DNA of 64,000 nt from Amycolatopsis sp. NBC_01488 (GCF_036227105.1 NZ_CP109434.1:7474501-7538500), one strand, 5' to 3'; shown: positions 40,052 to 49,447, counted from the first letter of the stretch. The notes: generated by a model not told the origin, from the letters alone. Numbers and translations: made by a program.

Positions 40052-40897
40052 TCACAGGCGGCAGGAGCGGATGTCCGACGCCAGGATCGCCTTCGCACCC
40101 ACCTCGGCCAGCTCGTCCATGATGAGGTTGACCTTCTTGCGCGACACCATCGCGCGCACGGCCACCCAGTCGTCGTCCGCGAGCGGGGCGACCGTCGGCG
40201 ACTCCAGGCCCGGCGTGATGGCGATCGCCCGCTCGACGAGCGTCCGCGGGCAGTCGTAGTCCAGCATCATGTACTGCTGCGCGAACACGACGCCGCGCAG
40301 GCGGGCCGCCAGCTGCGACTTCGCCTTGCTCTCGCCGGAGCCCTTGCGCTGCAGCAGCACCGCTTCCGACACGCAGATCGGGTCGCCGAACGCGACCAGG
40401 TTGTTCTGCCGCAGCGAGCGGCCGGACTCGACGACGTCCGCGATCGCGTCCGCCACGCCCAGCTGGATCGAGATCTCGACCGCGCCGTCGAGGCGGATCA
40501 CCTCGGCTTCGACGCCGTGGCGCGCGAGGTCGTCGCGGACCAGCCGCGGGTACGACGTCGCCAGGCGCTTTCCGTGCAGGTCGGCCGGCTTCCAGTCCCG
40601 GCCCGCCGGGGCGGCGTAGCGGAACGTCGAACCGCCGAAGCCGAGCGCCTGGACCTCCTCGACCGGCGCGCCGGAGTCGAGCGCGAGGTCGCGGCCGGTG
40701 ATGCCGAGGTCGAGGTCACCGGAGCCGACGTAGATCGCGATGTCCTTCGGGCGCAGGAAGAAGAACTCGACCTCGTTGACGTGGTCGAGCACGGTCAGGT
40801 CGCGCTGCTCATGCCGCTTCCGGTAGCCCGCCTCGCCGAGCATCTCCGTCGCCGCGGCGGCGAGGGCTCCCTTGTTCGGCACGGCAACACGCAGCAT
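40052..40897 (-). CDS. hisG: ATP phosphoribosyltransferase HisG (long form)
   Basis: 281 residues with the C-terminal regulatory domain, so the long, HisZ-independent form. It catalyses the first step of histidine synthesis, ATP + PRPP to phosphoribosyl-ATP, and is feedback-inhibited by histidine. LRVAVPNKGALAAAA is the N-terminal strand, LDLGITGRDLALD and GAVEISIQLGVADAIADVVE (PRPP-binding region) follow, and the C-terminal ACT-like part contains VRAMVSRKKVNLIMDELA. The ATG is preceded by GAGGAG at proper spacing; ten upstream codons are excluded. It is downstream of hisE by 49 bp. Confidence 0.95.
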   Translation of the reverse strand: MLRVAVPNKGALAAAATEMLGEAGYRKRHEQRDLTVLDHVNEVEFFFLRPKDIAIYVGSGDLDLGITGRDLALDSGAPVEEVQALGFGGSTFRYAAPAGRDWKPADLHGKRLATSYPRLVRDDLARHGVEAEVIRLDGAVEISIQLGVADAIADVVESGRSLRQNNLVAFGDPICVSEAVLLQRKGSGESKAKSQLAARLRGVVFAQQYMMLDYDCPRTLVERAIAITPGLESPTVAPLADDDWVAVRAMVSRKKVNLIMDELAEVGAKAILASDIRSCRL

Positions 40898-40946
40898 TTC
40901 GCTCTTCTCCTCGTTCTTCGGGTTCATCGGGTTCTCCGGCGACCCG

Positions 40947-41210
40947 TCACAGGTAGCGGTAGACGTCCTCGGTCGACAGGCCGCGGCCGAGCATCAGCAC
41001 CTGCACCCGGTACAGCAGCTGGGAGATCTCCTCGGCGAGGCGGTCGTCGGACTCGTGCTCGGCGGCGATCCACACCTCGCCGGCTTCTTCGAGCACCTTC
41101 TTGCCCTGGGCGTGCACCCCGGCGTCCAGGGCGACGACGGTGCCGGACCCGTCGGGACGGGTACGCGCGCGCTCGGCAAGCTCCGCGAACAGCTCATCGA
41201 AGGTCTTCAC
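40947..41210 (-). CDS. hisE: Phosphoribosyl-ATP pyrophosphatase HisE
   Basis: 87 residues. It hydrolyses phosphoribosyl-ATP to phosphoribosyl-AMP, the second histidine step. The all-alpha MazG-like fold is visible in MKTFDELFAELAERARTRPD, KKVLEEAGEVWIAAEHESDD with its metal-binding Glu/Asp cluster, and EEISQLLYRVQVLMLGRGLS. The start is GTG. hisE-hisG order matches M. tuberculosis Rv2122c-Rv2121c. Confidence 0.95.
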   Translation of the reverse strand: MKTFDELFAELAERARTRPDGSGTVVALDAGVHAQGKKVLEEAGEVWIAAEHESDDRLAEEISQLLYRVQVLMLGRGLSTEDVYRYL

Positions 41211-41276
41211 GGTCTGCAGATCCTTCCATCCCGGGCCCGCGGGCGCCGCCCCGGGATGGTCCGGGTGCCGCCGATC

Positions 41277-41783
41277 TCACACCGAAGTGGACGCGCGTTC
41301 CCGAGGACTGGGACGGCGTTCGAAGTCGAGCAGGTACCGCTTCCGCTCCAGGCCGCCGCCGTACCCGGTCAGCGAGCCGGTCGAGCCGATGACCCGGTGG
41401 CACGGCACGATGATCGAGATGGGGTTCTTGCCGTTGGCCAGGCCCACCGCGCGGGACGCCGCGGGCTTGCCGAGCAGCTGGGCCAGCTCGCCGTAGGACG
41501 CGGTTTCGCCGTACGGGATCTCGAGCAGCGCCGACCACACCGAGCGCTGGAACGGCGTCCCGCCGAAGGCCAGCGGAAGATCGAACTCCCGCCGCTGCCC
41601 GGCGAAGTACTCCTTGAGCTGGCGCTCGGTGCGCTCGAAGACTTCGCCGTCGCCGCGCGACCCGAACGTCGGCTCGGCCGGGCGGTGGCGCTGCTCGTGC
41701 ATGTACAGCCCGCAGAGGGCGCCACCCTCGGCGACCAGCGTCAGCGGGCCGCACGGGCTGGCCACGATCGTGTGGGAACGCAT
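41277..41783 (-). CDS. ogt: Methylated-DNA--protein-cysteine methyltransferase Ogt
   Basis: 168 residues. Suicide repair of O6-methylguanine by transfer of the methyl group to Cys128 in NPISIIVPCHRVIGSTGSLT. The HTH-like part is TPFQRSVWSALLEIPYGETA, SYGELAQLLGKPAASRAVGL. Nine bases separate it from the AlkA/Ada gene upstream on the same strand, forming the adaptive-response operon seen as Rv1317c-Rv1316c in M. tuberculosis. Confidence 0.95.
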   Translation of the reverse strand: MRSHTIVASPCGPLTLVAEGGALCGLYMHEQRHRPAEPTFGSRGDGEVFERTERQLKEYFAGQRREFDLPLAFGGTPFQRSVWSALLEIPYGETASYGELAQLLGKPAASRAVGLANGKNPISIIVPCHRVIGSTGSLTGYGGGLERKRYLLDFERRPSPRERASTSV

Positions 41784-41792
41784 GGGGATCTC

Positions 41793-43277
41793 CTAAGCGG
41801 CGGGCATCCGGTTGATCGCGTGGTCACCGGTGGCCCACAGGTGCTGGGTGGCGTAGGCGCGCCAGGGGCGCCACGCCTCGGACCGGGCGACGACGGCGGC
41901 CTGCCCGCCGAGGCCGAGCTGTTCGGCGGCGTACTTGATGCCGAGGTCGGTGGGGAGGAAGGCGTCCGGGTCGCCGAGGGCGCGCATGGCGATGCTCTCG
42001 ACCGTCCACGGCCCGAACCCGGGCAACGCGGTCAGCACCGCCCGGGTCGCACCCCAGTCGCTGCCCGCGCCGAGGTCGAGCCCGCCGGTCAGGGCCTCGA
42101 CCAGGCCGAGCAGCGTGCGACGGCGGGTGCGCGGCATCGCGAGCGTCTCGGGATCGAGCGAGGCCAACGCCTCCGGTGACGGGAACAGGTGCGTCAGGCC
42201 GCCCTCGGGGTCGTCGATCGGTTCGCCGTGGGCCACGACGAGCCGGGCCGCGTGGGTGCGGGCCGCCGCCGTCGAGACCTGCTGGCCGAGCACCGCCCGC
42301 ACGGCGAACTCGGCGCCGTCGACCGTGCGCGGCACCCGGCGGCCGGGCGCGGCCGCGACCAGCGGCGCGAGCAGCGGGTCGCCAGCGAGCTGGTCGTCGA
42401 CGGCGACCGGGTCGGCGTCGAGGTCCAGCAGGCGGCGGCAGCGGCTGGTCGCGGTCGGCAGGTCCCGCAGGTCGGTCAGGCTGAGCCGGCAGGCGATGTA
42501 GCCGGCGGCGGGGTCCCCGGGGCGCAGCGCGACGACGCCGTGGCCGTGCGGGAGCCGCAGGGTCCGGCGGTAGGCGCCGTCCCGCCACTCCTCGACGCCC
42601 GGCACACCGGTGGCGACGAGGTGCCCGAACAGGTTGTCCGGGCAGAGCGGCTTGCGGTAGGGCAGCCGCAGCAGGATCGCCCCGGCGGCGGCCGACGGCT
42701 TGCCCTTCGCGCGCTGCCGCAGCTCGGTCGGCGAGAGGGCGAACACCTCGCGGACGGTGTCGTTGAACGCCCGGATGCTGCCGAACCCGGCGGCCGCCGC
42801 CAGCTCGGTCATCGGCAGGGTGGTCGTCTCGATCAGGATCCGCGCGGTCTGCGCGCGCTGGGCCCTGGCCAGCGCGAGCGGCCCGGCGCCCAGCTCGGCG
42901 AACACCTGGCGTTCGACCTGCCGGACGCTGTAGCCGAGCCGGGCGGCGAAACCGCTGACGCCGTCGGTGTCGACGACGCCGTCGGCGATCAGCCGCATCG
43001 CCCGCGCGACGAGGTCGGCGCGCTCGTTCCACCGCGGCGACCCCGGGCTGGCGTCCGGACGGCAGCGCTTGCAGGCGCGGAACCCGGCCTGTTGCGCGGC
43101 CGCGGCGCTGGGGTAGAAGCTCATGTTCTGCGGCTTCGGCGGGACCACCGGGCAGCTGGGCCGGCAGTAGATCTTCGTCGTCAGGACGGCGGTGTAGAAC
43201 CACCCGTCGAAGCGGGCGTCCTTCCCCTGCACGGCCCGCACGCACCGTTCGAAGTCCTCGTGCACGCCGTCCAGCAT
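41793..43277 (-). CDS. alkA: Ada-AlkA fusion: methyl-phosphotriester sensor/regulator and 3-methyladenine glycosylase
   Basis: 494 residues. The Ada N-terminal zinc domain has Cys38, Cys42, Cys69 and Cys72 (KIYCRPSCPV, GFRACKRCRPD), the same numbers as E. coli Ada; Cys38 would accept methyl groups. An AraC-type HTH follows at about 85-190 (ADLVARAMRLIADGVVDTDG, TTTLPMTELAAAAGFGSIRA). From about 200 comes the AlkA N-domain and HhH-GPD glycosylase (ALPGFGPWTVESIAMRALGD, with the catalytic Asp in FLPTDLG). It excises alkylated bases and activates its own operon with ogt. Confidence 0.94.
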   Translation of the reverse strand: MLDGVHEDFERCVRAVQGKDARFDGWFYTAVLTTKIYCRPSCPVVPPKPQNMSFYPSAAAAQQAGFRACKRCRPDASPGSPRWNERADLVARAMRLIADGVVDTDGVSGFAARLGYSVRQVERQVFAELGAGPLALARAQRAQTARILIETTTLPMTELAAAAGFGSIRAFNDTVREVFALSPTELRQRAKGKPSAAAGAILLRLPYRKPLCPDNLFGHLVATGVPGVEEWRDGAYRRTLRLPHGHGVVALRPGDPAAGYIACRLSLTDLRDLPTATSRCRRLLDLDADPVAVDDQLAGDPLLAPLVAAAPGRRVPRTVDGAEFAVRAVLGQQVSTAAARTHAARLVVAHGEPIDDPEGGLTHLFPSPEALASLDPETLAMPRTRRRTLLGLVEALTGGLDLGAGSDWGATRAVLTALPGFGPWTVESIAMRALGDPDAFLPTDLGIKYAAEQLGLGGQAAVVARSEAWRPWRAYATQHLWATGDHAINRMPAA

Positions 43278-43324
43278 CGCCGACCCGGCGCGCCGGGGCT
43301 AGCGGAAATGCGACACGGACGTGA

Positions 43325-43987
43325 TCAGCCCAGCAACGCCGTCAGCGCCGGTACGTCGACCCCGGCCAGCGAGTCGCGGAACACGCGCCGCTCCCCCGGC
43401 TCGACCGGGACGTCGTTGGGGATGACCAGGACCGTGCAGCCCGCCGCGACCGCCGACGCCGTGCCCGGCGGGGAGTCTTCCACCGCCACGCACCCCTCCG
43501 GCGCGACGCCGAGCAGCTCCGCCGCCTTGAGGTACGGGCGCGGATGCGGCTTGTTGAGCCCGTCGACCTCGTCGCCGCACACCGTGACGTCGAAGAAGTC
43601 CCGCCCGATCGTGTTCAGCGCCAGCTCGGTGAGGACACGCTCGGTCGAGGTGACCAGCGCCGACCGCAACCCGGCCTCGCGCACCGCGGTCAGCGCCTCG
43701 CGGGCACCGGGGCGCCACGGCAGCTCGTCGTCGAACAACCCCGCCGTGCGACGGCGGATCTCCGCGCCCGTCGAAGCGATCGCCTCGGGGTTCACGGGAA
43801 GGCCGACGACCTCGAGCAGGTACGCCGACGTGTCGTCCATGTTGGACCCGACGAGCGTCATCCGCTGGTCCTCGGAAAGCTTGCCACCGAGCCATTCCGC
43901 CGTCTCGTAGAGCGCGACGTCCCACAGCTTCTCGGAATCGACGAGCGTGCCGTCCATGTCCCACAGCACGGCGGCCAATCCGTCCAC
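43325..43987 (-). CDS. HAD-superfamily phosphatase (phosphoglycolate/beta-phosphoglucomutase-like)
   Basis: 220 residues. Motif I AAVLWDMDGTLVDSE (Asp10, Asp12), motif II SALVTSTERV, motif III Lys in NKPHPRPYLKAAELLG and motif IV CVAVEDSPPGTASAVAAG are all present, with a helical cap (residues 15-90) of the class I kind. It dephosphorylates a small phosphomonoester of unknown identity. The start is GTG. It follows metH by 12 bp on the same strand, so it is likely in the metH transcript. Confidence 0.9.
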   Translation of the reverse strand: MDGLAAVLWDMDGTLVDSEKLWDVALYETAEWLGGKLSEDQRMTLVGSNMDDTSAYLLEVVGLPVNPEAIASTGAEIRRRTAGLFDDELPWRPGAREALTAVREAGLRSALVTSTERVLTELALNTIGRDFFDVTVCGDEVDGLNKPHPRPYLKAAELLGVAPEGCVAVEDSPPGTASAVAAGCTVLVIPNDVPVEPGERRVFRDSLAGVDVPALTALLG

Positions 43988-43999
43988 AGTGGAGTCTCC

Positions 44000-46900
44000 T
44001 CAGGTGTTGAAGTACTTGGCTTCCGGGTGGTGGCAGACGATCGCGTCGGTCGACTGCTCGGGGTGCAGCTGGTACTCCTCGGACAGCTTGACGCCGATCC
44101 GGCCCGGCTCGAGCAGCGCGACGATCTTCGCCCGGTCCTCGAGATCGGGACAGGCGCCGTAGCCCAGTGAGAACCTCGCCCCACGGTAGCCGAGCTTGAA
44201 GAAGTCCTCGACGTCGTCCGGGTCCTCTGAGGCGACCGCCACACCGCCGGGGAAGGTCAGCTCCTGCCGGATGCGGCAGTGCCAGTACTCGGCCAGCGCC
44301 TCGGTGAGCTGGACGCCGAGGCCGTGCACCTCGAGGTAGTCGCGGTAGGCGTCGGCGGCGAACAGCTCGTTGGCGTAGTCGGCGATCGGCTGGCCCATGG
44401 TGACGACGGTGAACGGGACGACGTCGACCTCGGCGGACTCGCGAGGACGGTAGAAGTCGGCCAGGCAGAGCCGCCGGTCGCGGCGCTGGCGCGGGAAGGT
44501 GAAGCGAAGCCGCTCCGGCGCGTCCGGTTCGGGCTCGGTGAGCACGACCAGGTCGTCGCCCTCGGCGACGCACGGGAAGTAGCCGTAGACGACGGCCGCG
44601 TGCGCCAGGACGCCGTCGGCGGTCAGCCGGTCGAGCCAGTACCGCAGCCGTGGCCGGCCCTCGGACTCCACCAGTTCGTCGTACGTCGGCCCGCCACCCC
44701 CGCGGGCGCCCTTGAGGCCCCACTGGCCCATGAAGGTCGCGCGCTCGTCGAGCATCGCGGCGTAGTCGGCGAGCGGTACGCCCTTGACCACGCGCGAACC
44801 CCAGAACGGCGGCGACGGCAGCGGGACGTCGGTGGCGACGTCCGAGCGCGCGGGCGGCGGCCCTTCGAGGGCTTCTTCGTCGGCCTTGCGGGCTCTCCGC
44901 GCCTCGGCGATCCGCAACGAGCGTTCGCGGCGTTCCTTGCGCTCCTGGCGCTTCTTCTCCGCGTCGGCGTCCACGAGGGGCGATTCCCCGCGCTTGGCGG
45001 CCATGATCGCGTCCATCAGCCGCAGGCCCTCGAACGCGTCCCGCGCGTAGCGGACGTCGCCGAGGTACAGCTCCGACAGGTCGTTCTCGACGTAGGAGCG
45101 GGTGAGCGCCGCGCCGCCGAGCAGCACCGGCCAGCGCGCGGAGACGCCCCGGGAGTTCATCTCCTGGAGGTTCTCCTTCATGATCACCGTGGACTTCACC
45201 AGCAGCCCGGACATCCCGATCGCGTCGGCGCCCTGCTCCTCGGCGGCGTCGAGGATGGTCGTGATCGGCTGCTTGATGCCGAGGTTGACGACCTCGTAGC
45301 CGTTGTTGGACAGGATGATGTCGACGAGGTTCTTGCCGATGTCGTGCACGTCGCCGCGGACGGTGGCCAGCACGATCCGGCCCTTGCCCGAGTCGTCGCC
45401 GGACTCCAGGTGCGGCTCGAGGTGCGCGACGGCGGCCTTCATGACTTCGGCGGACTGCAGGACGAACGGCAGCTGCATCTGCCCGGACCCGAACAGCTCG
45501 CCGACGGTCTTCATGCCCGACAACAGCGTGTCGTTGATGATCTCCAGGGCGGGCCGCTGCTCCAGGGCCGCGTCGAGGTCGTCGGTGAGGCCGGTGCGCT
45601 CGCCGTCGACGATCCGGCGTTCGAGGCGGTCGAACAGCGGCAGCGCGGCCAGCTCTTCGGCGCGCGACGCCTTCGACGACGCGGCGCTGACGCCCTCGAA
45701 CAGGGCCATCAGCTCCTGCAGCGGGTCATAGCCTTCGCGACGACGGTCGTGGACGAGGTCGAGGGCGATCGCGCGCTGGTCGTCCGGGATCCGCGCCATC
45801 GGCAGGATCTTCGACGCGTGCACGATCGCGGTGTCCAGGCCCGCTTGGACACACTCGTGCAGGAACACGGAGTTGAGCACCTGCCGCGCGGCCGGGTTGA
45901 GGCCGAAGGAGATGTTCGACAGGCCGAGCGTGGTCTGGACCTCGGGGTGACGCCGCTTGATCTCGCGGATCGCCTCGATCGTCTCGACGCCGTCGCGGCG
46001 CGACTCCTCCTGGCCGGTGGCGATGGTGAAGGTGAGCGCGTCGATGATGATGTCGGACGTGCGCACGCCCCACTTCCCGGTGATGTCGGCGATCAGCCGG
46101 GACGCGATGTCGGCCTTCTTCCGCGCGGTCCGCGCCTGGCCCTCTTCGTCGATGGTGAGGGCGACGACGGCGGCGCCGTACTCGCTGACCAGCTCCATGA
46201 CCTGGGTGAAGCGGGACTCGGGTCCGTCGCCGTCCTCGTAGTTGACGGAGTTGACCGCGCAGCGGCCGCCGAGCCGCTCCAGGCCCGCGCTGAGCACGGG
46301 GACTTCGGTGGAGTCGAGCATGATCGGCAGGGTGGACGCGGTGGCCAGGCGCCCGGCCAGCTCGGCCATGTCCGCGGTGCCGTCGCGGCCGACGTAGTCG
46401 ACGCAGAGGTCGAGCAGGTGGGCGCCGTCGCGGGTCTGCTCGCGGGCGATCTCGACGCAGTCGTCCCAGCGACCCTCCAGCATCGCGTTCCGGAACGCCT
46501 TGGAGCCGTTGGCGTTGGTGCGCTCGCCGATCATCAACACGCTGGCGTCCTGCTTGAACGGCACCGCCTGGTACAGCGACGACACGCCGGGCTCGGGCCG
46601 CGGCCGCCGGGGCACCGGCGGCGTGTCCGCCACTGCGGCGGCGAGCTGCCGGATGTGCTCGTCGGTGGTGCCGCAGCAACCGCCGACCAGGCCGACGCCG
46701 AACTCGCGGACGAACCCGGTGAGCGCCTCGACCAGCGCTTCCGGGCCGAGCGGGTACACCGCGCCGTCCGGGCCCAGCTCGGGCAGGCCGGCGTTCGGCA
46801 TCACCGACAGCGGCACCCGGGCGTGCTTGGCCAGCTGCCGCAGGTGCTCGCTCATCTCGGCCGGTCCGGTGGCGCAGTTGAGCCCGATGGCGTCGATGCC

Positions 46901-47554
46901 GAGCGGCTCCAGCGCGGCCAGCGCGGCGCCGACCTCCGTGCCGAGCAGCATCGTGCCGGTCGTTTCGACGGTGATCGAAGCGAGGATCGGCACCTGACGG
47001 CCTTCGGCGGCCATCGCCCGCTTCGCGCCGATGATCGACGCCTTGGTCTGGAGGATGTCCTGGGTGGTCTCGACGATCACCGCGTCGACGCCGCCGGCGA
47101 GCAGGCCGCGGACTTCCTCCTGGTAGGCGTCACGCAGCGTGGTGAACGGCGCGTGGCCGAGCGTCGGCAGCTTCGTGCCGGGGCCGACCGAGCCGAGCAC
47201 GAAGCGAGGGCGGTCCGGCGTCGCGAACTCGTCGGCGGCCTCGCGGGCCAGGCGCGCGCCGGCTTCGGCCAGCTCGAAGATCCGCCCGGTGATGTCGTAC
47301 TCGGCGAAGTTGGCGAAATTGGCCCCGAAAGTGTTGGTTTCGACGGCGTCCGCGCCCGCCTCCAGGTACCCGCGGTGCACCGAGCGGACCACGTCCGGCC
47401 GGGTGACATTGAGGACTTCGTTGCAGCCTTCGAGGCCGTCGAAGTCGTCGAGGCTCAGGTCGTGGGCCTGCAGGGCGGTGCCCATCGCCCCGTCGGCCAC
47501 CAGCACACGCGATCGCAGAGCGAGCAGGAACGGCGACGACAGGCGGTCGGACAT
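44000..47554 (-). CDS. metH: Cobalamin-dependent methionine synthase MetH
   Basis: 1184 residues. It transfers a methyl group from 5-methyltetrahydrofolate to homocysteine through cob(I)alamin. Modules in order: homocysteine-binding barrel (VADGAMGTALQAHDL, zinc Cys pair in GLVGGCCGTTDEHI), pterin-binding barrel (MIGERTNANGSKAFRNAMLE), cap and B12-binding domain (GDVHDIGKNLVDIILSNNGY with the cobalt-ligand His), then the AdoMet reactivation domain (RFSLGYGACPDLEDRAKI, LSEEYQLHPEQSTDAIVCHH). The charged linker at about 875-925 is typical of actinobacteria. The ATG has TACGCT seven bases upstream (minus strand 47567-47562), so it is leaderless and no cobalamin riboswitch fits. Confidence 0.97.
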   Translation of the reverse strand: MSDRLSSPFLLALRSRVLVADGAMGTALQAHDLSLDDFDGLEGCNEVLNVTRPDVVRSVHRGYLEAGADAVETNTFGANFANFAEYDITGRIFELAEAGARLAREAADEFATPDRPRFVLGSVGPGTKLPTLGHAPFTTLRDAYQEEVRGLLAGGVDAVIVETTQDILQTKASIIGAKRAMAAEGRQVPILASITVETTGTMLLGTEVGAALAALEPLGIDAIGLNCATGPAEMSEHLRQLAKHARVPLSVMPNAGLPELGPDGAVYPLGPEALVEALTGFVREFGVGLVGGCCGTTDEHIRQLAAAVADTPPVPRRPRPEPGVSSLYQAVPFKQDASVLMIGERTNANGSKAFRNAMLEGRWDDCVEIAREQTRDGAHLLDLCVDYVGRDGTADMAELAGRLATASTLPIMLDSTEVPVLSAGLERLGGRCAVNSVNYEDGDGPESRFTQVMELVSEYGAAVVALTIDEEGQARTARKKADIASRLIADITGKWGVRTSDIIIDALTFTIATGQEESRRDGVETIEAIREIKRRHPEVQTTLGLSNISFGLNPAARQVLNSVFLHECVQAGLDTAIVHASKILPMARIPDDQRAIALDLVHDRRREGYDPLQELMALFEGVSAASSKASRAEELAALPLFDRLERRIVDGERTGLTDDLDAALEQRPALEIINDTLLSGMKTVGELFGSGQMQLPFVLQSAEVMKAAVAHLEPHLESGDDSGKGRIVLATVRGDVHDIGKNLVDIILSNNGYEVVNLGIKQPITTILDAAEEQGADAIGMSGLLVKSTVIMKENLQEMNSRGVSARWPVLLGGAALTRSYVENDLSELYLGDVRYARDAFEGLRLMDAIMAAKRGESPLVDADAEKKRQERKERRERSLRIAEARRARKADEEALEGPPPARSDVATDVPLPSPPFWGSRVVKGVPLADYAAMLDERATFMGQWGLKGARGGGGPTYDELVESEGRPRLRYWLDRLTADGVLAHAAVVYGYFPCVAEGDDLVVLTEPEPDAPERLRFTFPRQRRDRRLCLADFYRPRESAEVDVVPFTVVTMGQPIADYANELFAADAYRDYLEVHGLGVQLTEALAEYWHCRIRQELTFPGGVAVASEDPDDVEDFFKLGYRGARFSLGYGACPDLEDRAKIVALLEPGRIGVKLSEEYQLHPEQSTDAIVCHHPEAKYFNT

Positions 47555-47561
47555 GCTGAAC

Positions 47562-47586
47562 AGCGTAAGGCCGGTGGTCGTAGGCT
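47562..47586. promoter_or_regulatory. Back-to-back leaderless promoters of metH and the PAC2 gene
   Basis: TACGCT on the minus strand (47567-47562) lies seven bases before the metH ATG. TAGGCT (47581-47586) lies six bases before the PAC2 GTG. The whole divergent intergenic space is 38 bp. Confidence 0.7.
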
Positions 47587-47592
47587 GGGTTG

Positions 47593-48498
47593 GTGAGTGA
47601 GCCCGTCGACGAGACCCCGCGGCCGCCCGGCGACCGCCCCGAACCCACCCGGCCTTTGATGGTCGTCGCCTTCGAAGGCTGGAACGACGCAGGTGACGCG
47701 GCCAGCCGGGCGGTCGAGCACCTGCAGCTGAACTGGGACGCCACGCCCCTGGCCGAACTGGAGCCCGACGACTACTACGACTTCCAGGTCAGCCGCCCGA
47801 CCGTCCGCATGGTGGACGGCGTCACTCGACGGGTGGACTGGCCGACGACAACGCTGTCGGTGTGCCGCCCCGACGGGTTCGACCGCGACGTGGTGCTCGT
47901 GCAGGGCCCCGAGCCGAACATGCGCTGGCGCGCGTTCTGCGCCGAGCTGCTGGAGCACATCAAGCAGCTCGACGTCGCGACCGTGGTGACGCTCGGCGCG
48001 CTGCTCGCCGACACCGCGCACACGCGGCCGGTCCCGGTCACCGGGACGGCGTACGACAAGGACACCGCGTCGCTCTACGGGCTGGAGATGAACAACTACC
48101 AGGGCCCGACCGGCATCGTCGGGATCCTGCAGGACTACTGCGTGCAGGCGGGCATCCCGGCCGTCTCGATCTGGGCCGCCGTGCCGCACTACGTGTCGCA
48201 CCCGCCGTCCCCGAAGGCGACGCTGGCGCTGCTGCACAAGCTGGAGGACATCCTCGACGTCGAGATCCCGCTGGGCGCGCTGCCCGAGCAGTCCGAGGAA
48301 TGGCAGCGCACGGTCAGCGAGATGGCCGACGAGGACGAAGAGATCAGCGAGTACGTCCGCAGCCTCGAGGAGCGCGGCGACGCGCAGAGCGAGGTCGAGC
48401 CGGAAGAGGTCAGCGGCGACAAGATCGCCGCCGAGTTCGAGCGTTACCTGCGCCGCCGCGGCCGAGGCGGCGGACAGGAAGGCTTCGGTCTGCGCTGA
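47593..48498 (+). CDS. PAC2 family protein
   Basis: 301 residues, an orthologue of Rv2125. PAC2-family proteins resemble proteasome assembly chaperones of archaea and eukaryotes; the actinobacterial role is not established. Core features are LMVVAFEGWNDAGDAASRAV, VTRRVDWPTTTLSVCRPDGF, VVTLGALLADTAHTRPVPVT and ILQDYCVQAGIPAVSIWAAV with PHYVSHPPSPKATLALL. An acidic C-terminal tail ends in RRRGRGGGQEGFGLR. The GTG start follows a TAGGCT box by six bases (leaderless); a TTG one codon upstream is less likely. Its presence in a proteasome-containing block is suggestive but not proof. Confidence 0.9.
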   Translation: MSEPVDETPRPPGDRPEPTRPLMVVAFEGWNDAGDAASRAVEHLQLNWDATPLAELEPDDYYDFQVSRPTVRMVDGVTRRVDWPTTTLSVCRPDGFDRDVVLVQGPEPNMRWRAFCAELLEHIKQLDVATVVTLGALLADTAHTRPVPVTGTAYDKDTASLYGLEMNNYQGPTGIVGILQDYCVQAGIPAVSIWAAVPHYVSHPPSPKATLALLHKLEDILDVEIPLGALPEQSEEWQRTVSEMADEDEEISEYVRSLEERGDAQSEVEPEEVSGDKIAAEFERYLRRRGRGGGQEGFGLR

Positions 48499-48501
48499 GC
48501 C

Positions 48502-49440
48502 CTACTTCAGCCAGCTGGTGGCGAACGCCCGGGCGGGGTTCGCCACCAGCATGGCCGTGACGACGTCGCCGCCGAGCAGCTTCGTCAGCCGCGGCACCAG
48601 CGTCACGAGCAGGTACGGGAGGCCGCCCGGTTCGCGCCGGGCGGTGGCGGTCGTCGTGTCGCCGCCGAGCAGCAGCTGACCGCCGTGCCCGGCACCGACG
48701 AGGGCTTCGAGGCAGTCCGCGAGCCGCCAGTCCGTGGCCTGGTTCGCCTTCGACGGCCCGTCGAAGGCGAGGAACACCCCGGTCTCGGCGATTTCGCGCT
48801 GGATCCGCAGGTCCGGGTGGCGGTTCAGGTGGCCGAGGATCACCCGGTCGGCCGGGACCCGGTGGGTGCCGCACAGCAGCTCGGCGATCTCGAGCCCGGC
48901 GGTGCCGTGCTCCAGGTGGACGGCGATGGGCGCGCCGGTCTCCTCGTGGGCCACCGCGGCGGCGGTCAGGGTGGTGCGGGCGTGGGCGTCGATCGTGTGG
49001 AAGCCGCCGGCGACCTTGATCAGCCCGGCCCGGTGCCGCGTCCGCCGGTCTTCGGGCAGGTCGGCGGGGCCGGTGCCCTCGACGAGATCGGCGACGAAGA
49101 GCCGGACCAGATCGTCGACCACCCGGCGCAGCAGCGAAGGCGAGTAGTGCGCGGCCCGGTGCAGCCCGGTCGCCGCGACCACGTGCACCCCCGTCTCCTT
49201 CGAGAACTGGGCCAGCTCCCGGGTCCGGCGGCCGAGGCCGAACGGCGTCCACTGCACCACGGCCGAGCCTCCCGCGGCCCGGAACATGAGCAGCTGCTCC
49301 ATGGCCGCTTCCGTGTCGTCGAGCTCCTCGCCCGGCAGCAGGTTCGAGGCGAAGAAGAGGTGGTCGTGCGAGTCGGTCACGCCCAGCCGGGCGGGGTCGA
49401 TGTCGCCGAGCAGCGTGCGCACCTTCGGGTCCCCAGTCAC
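48502..49440 (-). CDS. Phosphotriesterase-like (PLL) amidohydrolase
   Basis: 312 residues, a TIM-barrel metallohydrolase of the phosphotriesterase/lactonase group. Metal ligands: His-x-His in VTDSHDHLFF, a bridging Lys in GLIKVAGGFHTID, His in IAVHLEHGTAG, His in VILGHLNRHPD and Asp in LLLGGDTTTATARR. Members hydrolyse lactones or phosphotriesters; the substrate is unknown. The GTG start has TACACT seven bases upstream (49453-49448) inside a perfect dyad shared with the divergent CGNR regulator. Confidence 0.87.
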   Translation of the reverse strand: MTGDPKVRTLLGDIDPARLGVTDSHDHLFFASNLLPGEELDDTEAAMEQLLMFRAAGGSAVVQWTPFGLGRRTRELAQFSKETGVHVVAATGLHRAAHYSPSLLRRVVDDLVRLFVADLVEGTGPADLPEDRRTRHRAGLIKVAGGFHTIDAHARTTLTAAAVAHEETGAPIAVHLEHGTAGLEIAELLCGTHRVPADRVILGHLNRHPDLRIQREIAETGVFLAFDGPSKANQATDWRLADCLEALVGAGHGGQLLLGGDTTTATARREPGGLPYLLVTLVPRLTKLLGGDVVTAMLVANPARAFATSWLK

Positions 49441-49447
49441 CGTGCCG

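Noticed and set aside
47555..47592. A cobalamin riboswitch before metH
   Set aside because: Only 38 bp separate the divergent starts, far too short.
44279..47596. An 1100-codon open frame antisense to metH
   Set aside because: Very GC-rich genes leave long open frames on the opposite strand. The composition is Arg/Gly/Val/Asp-rich without motifs, while MetH on the other strand has every expected domain.
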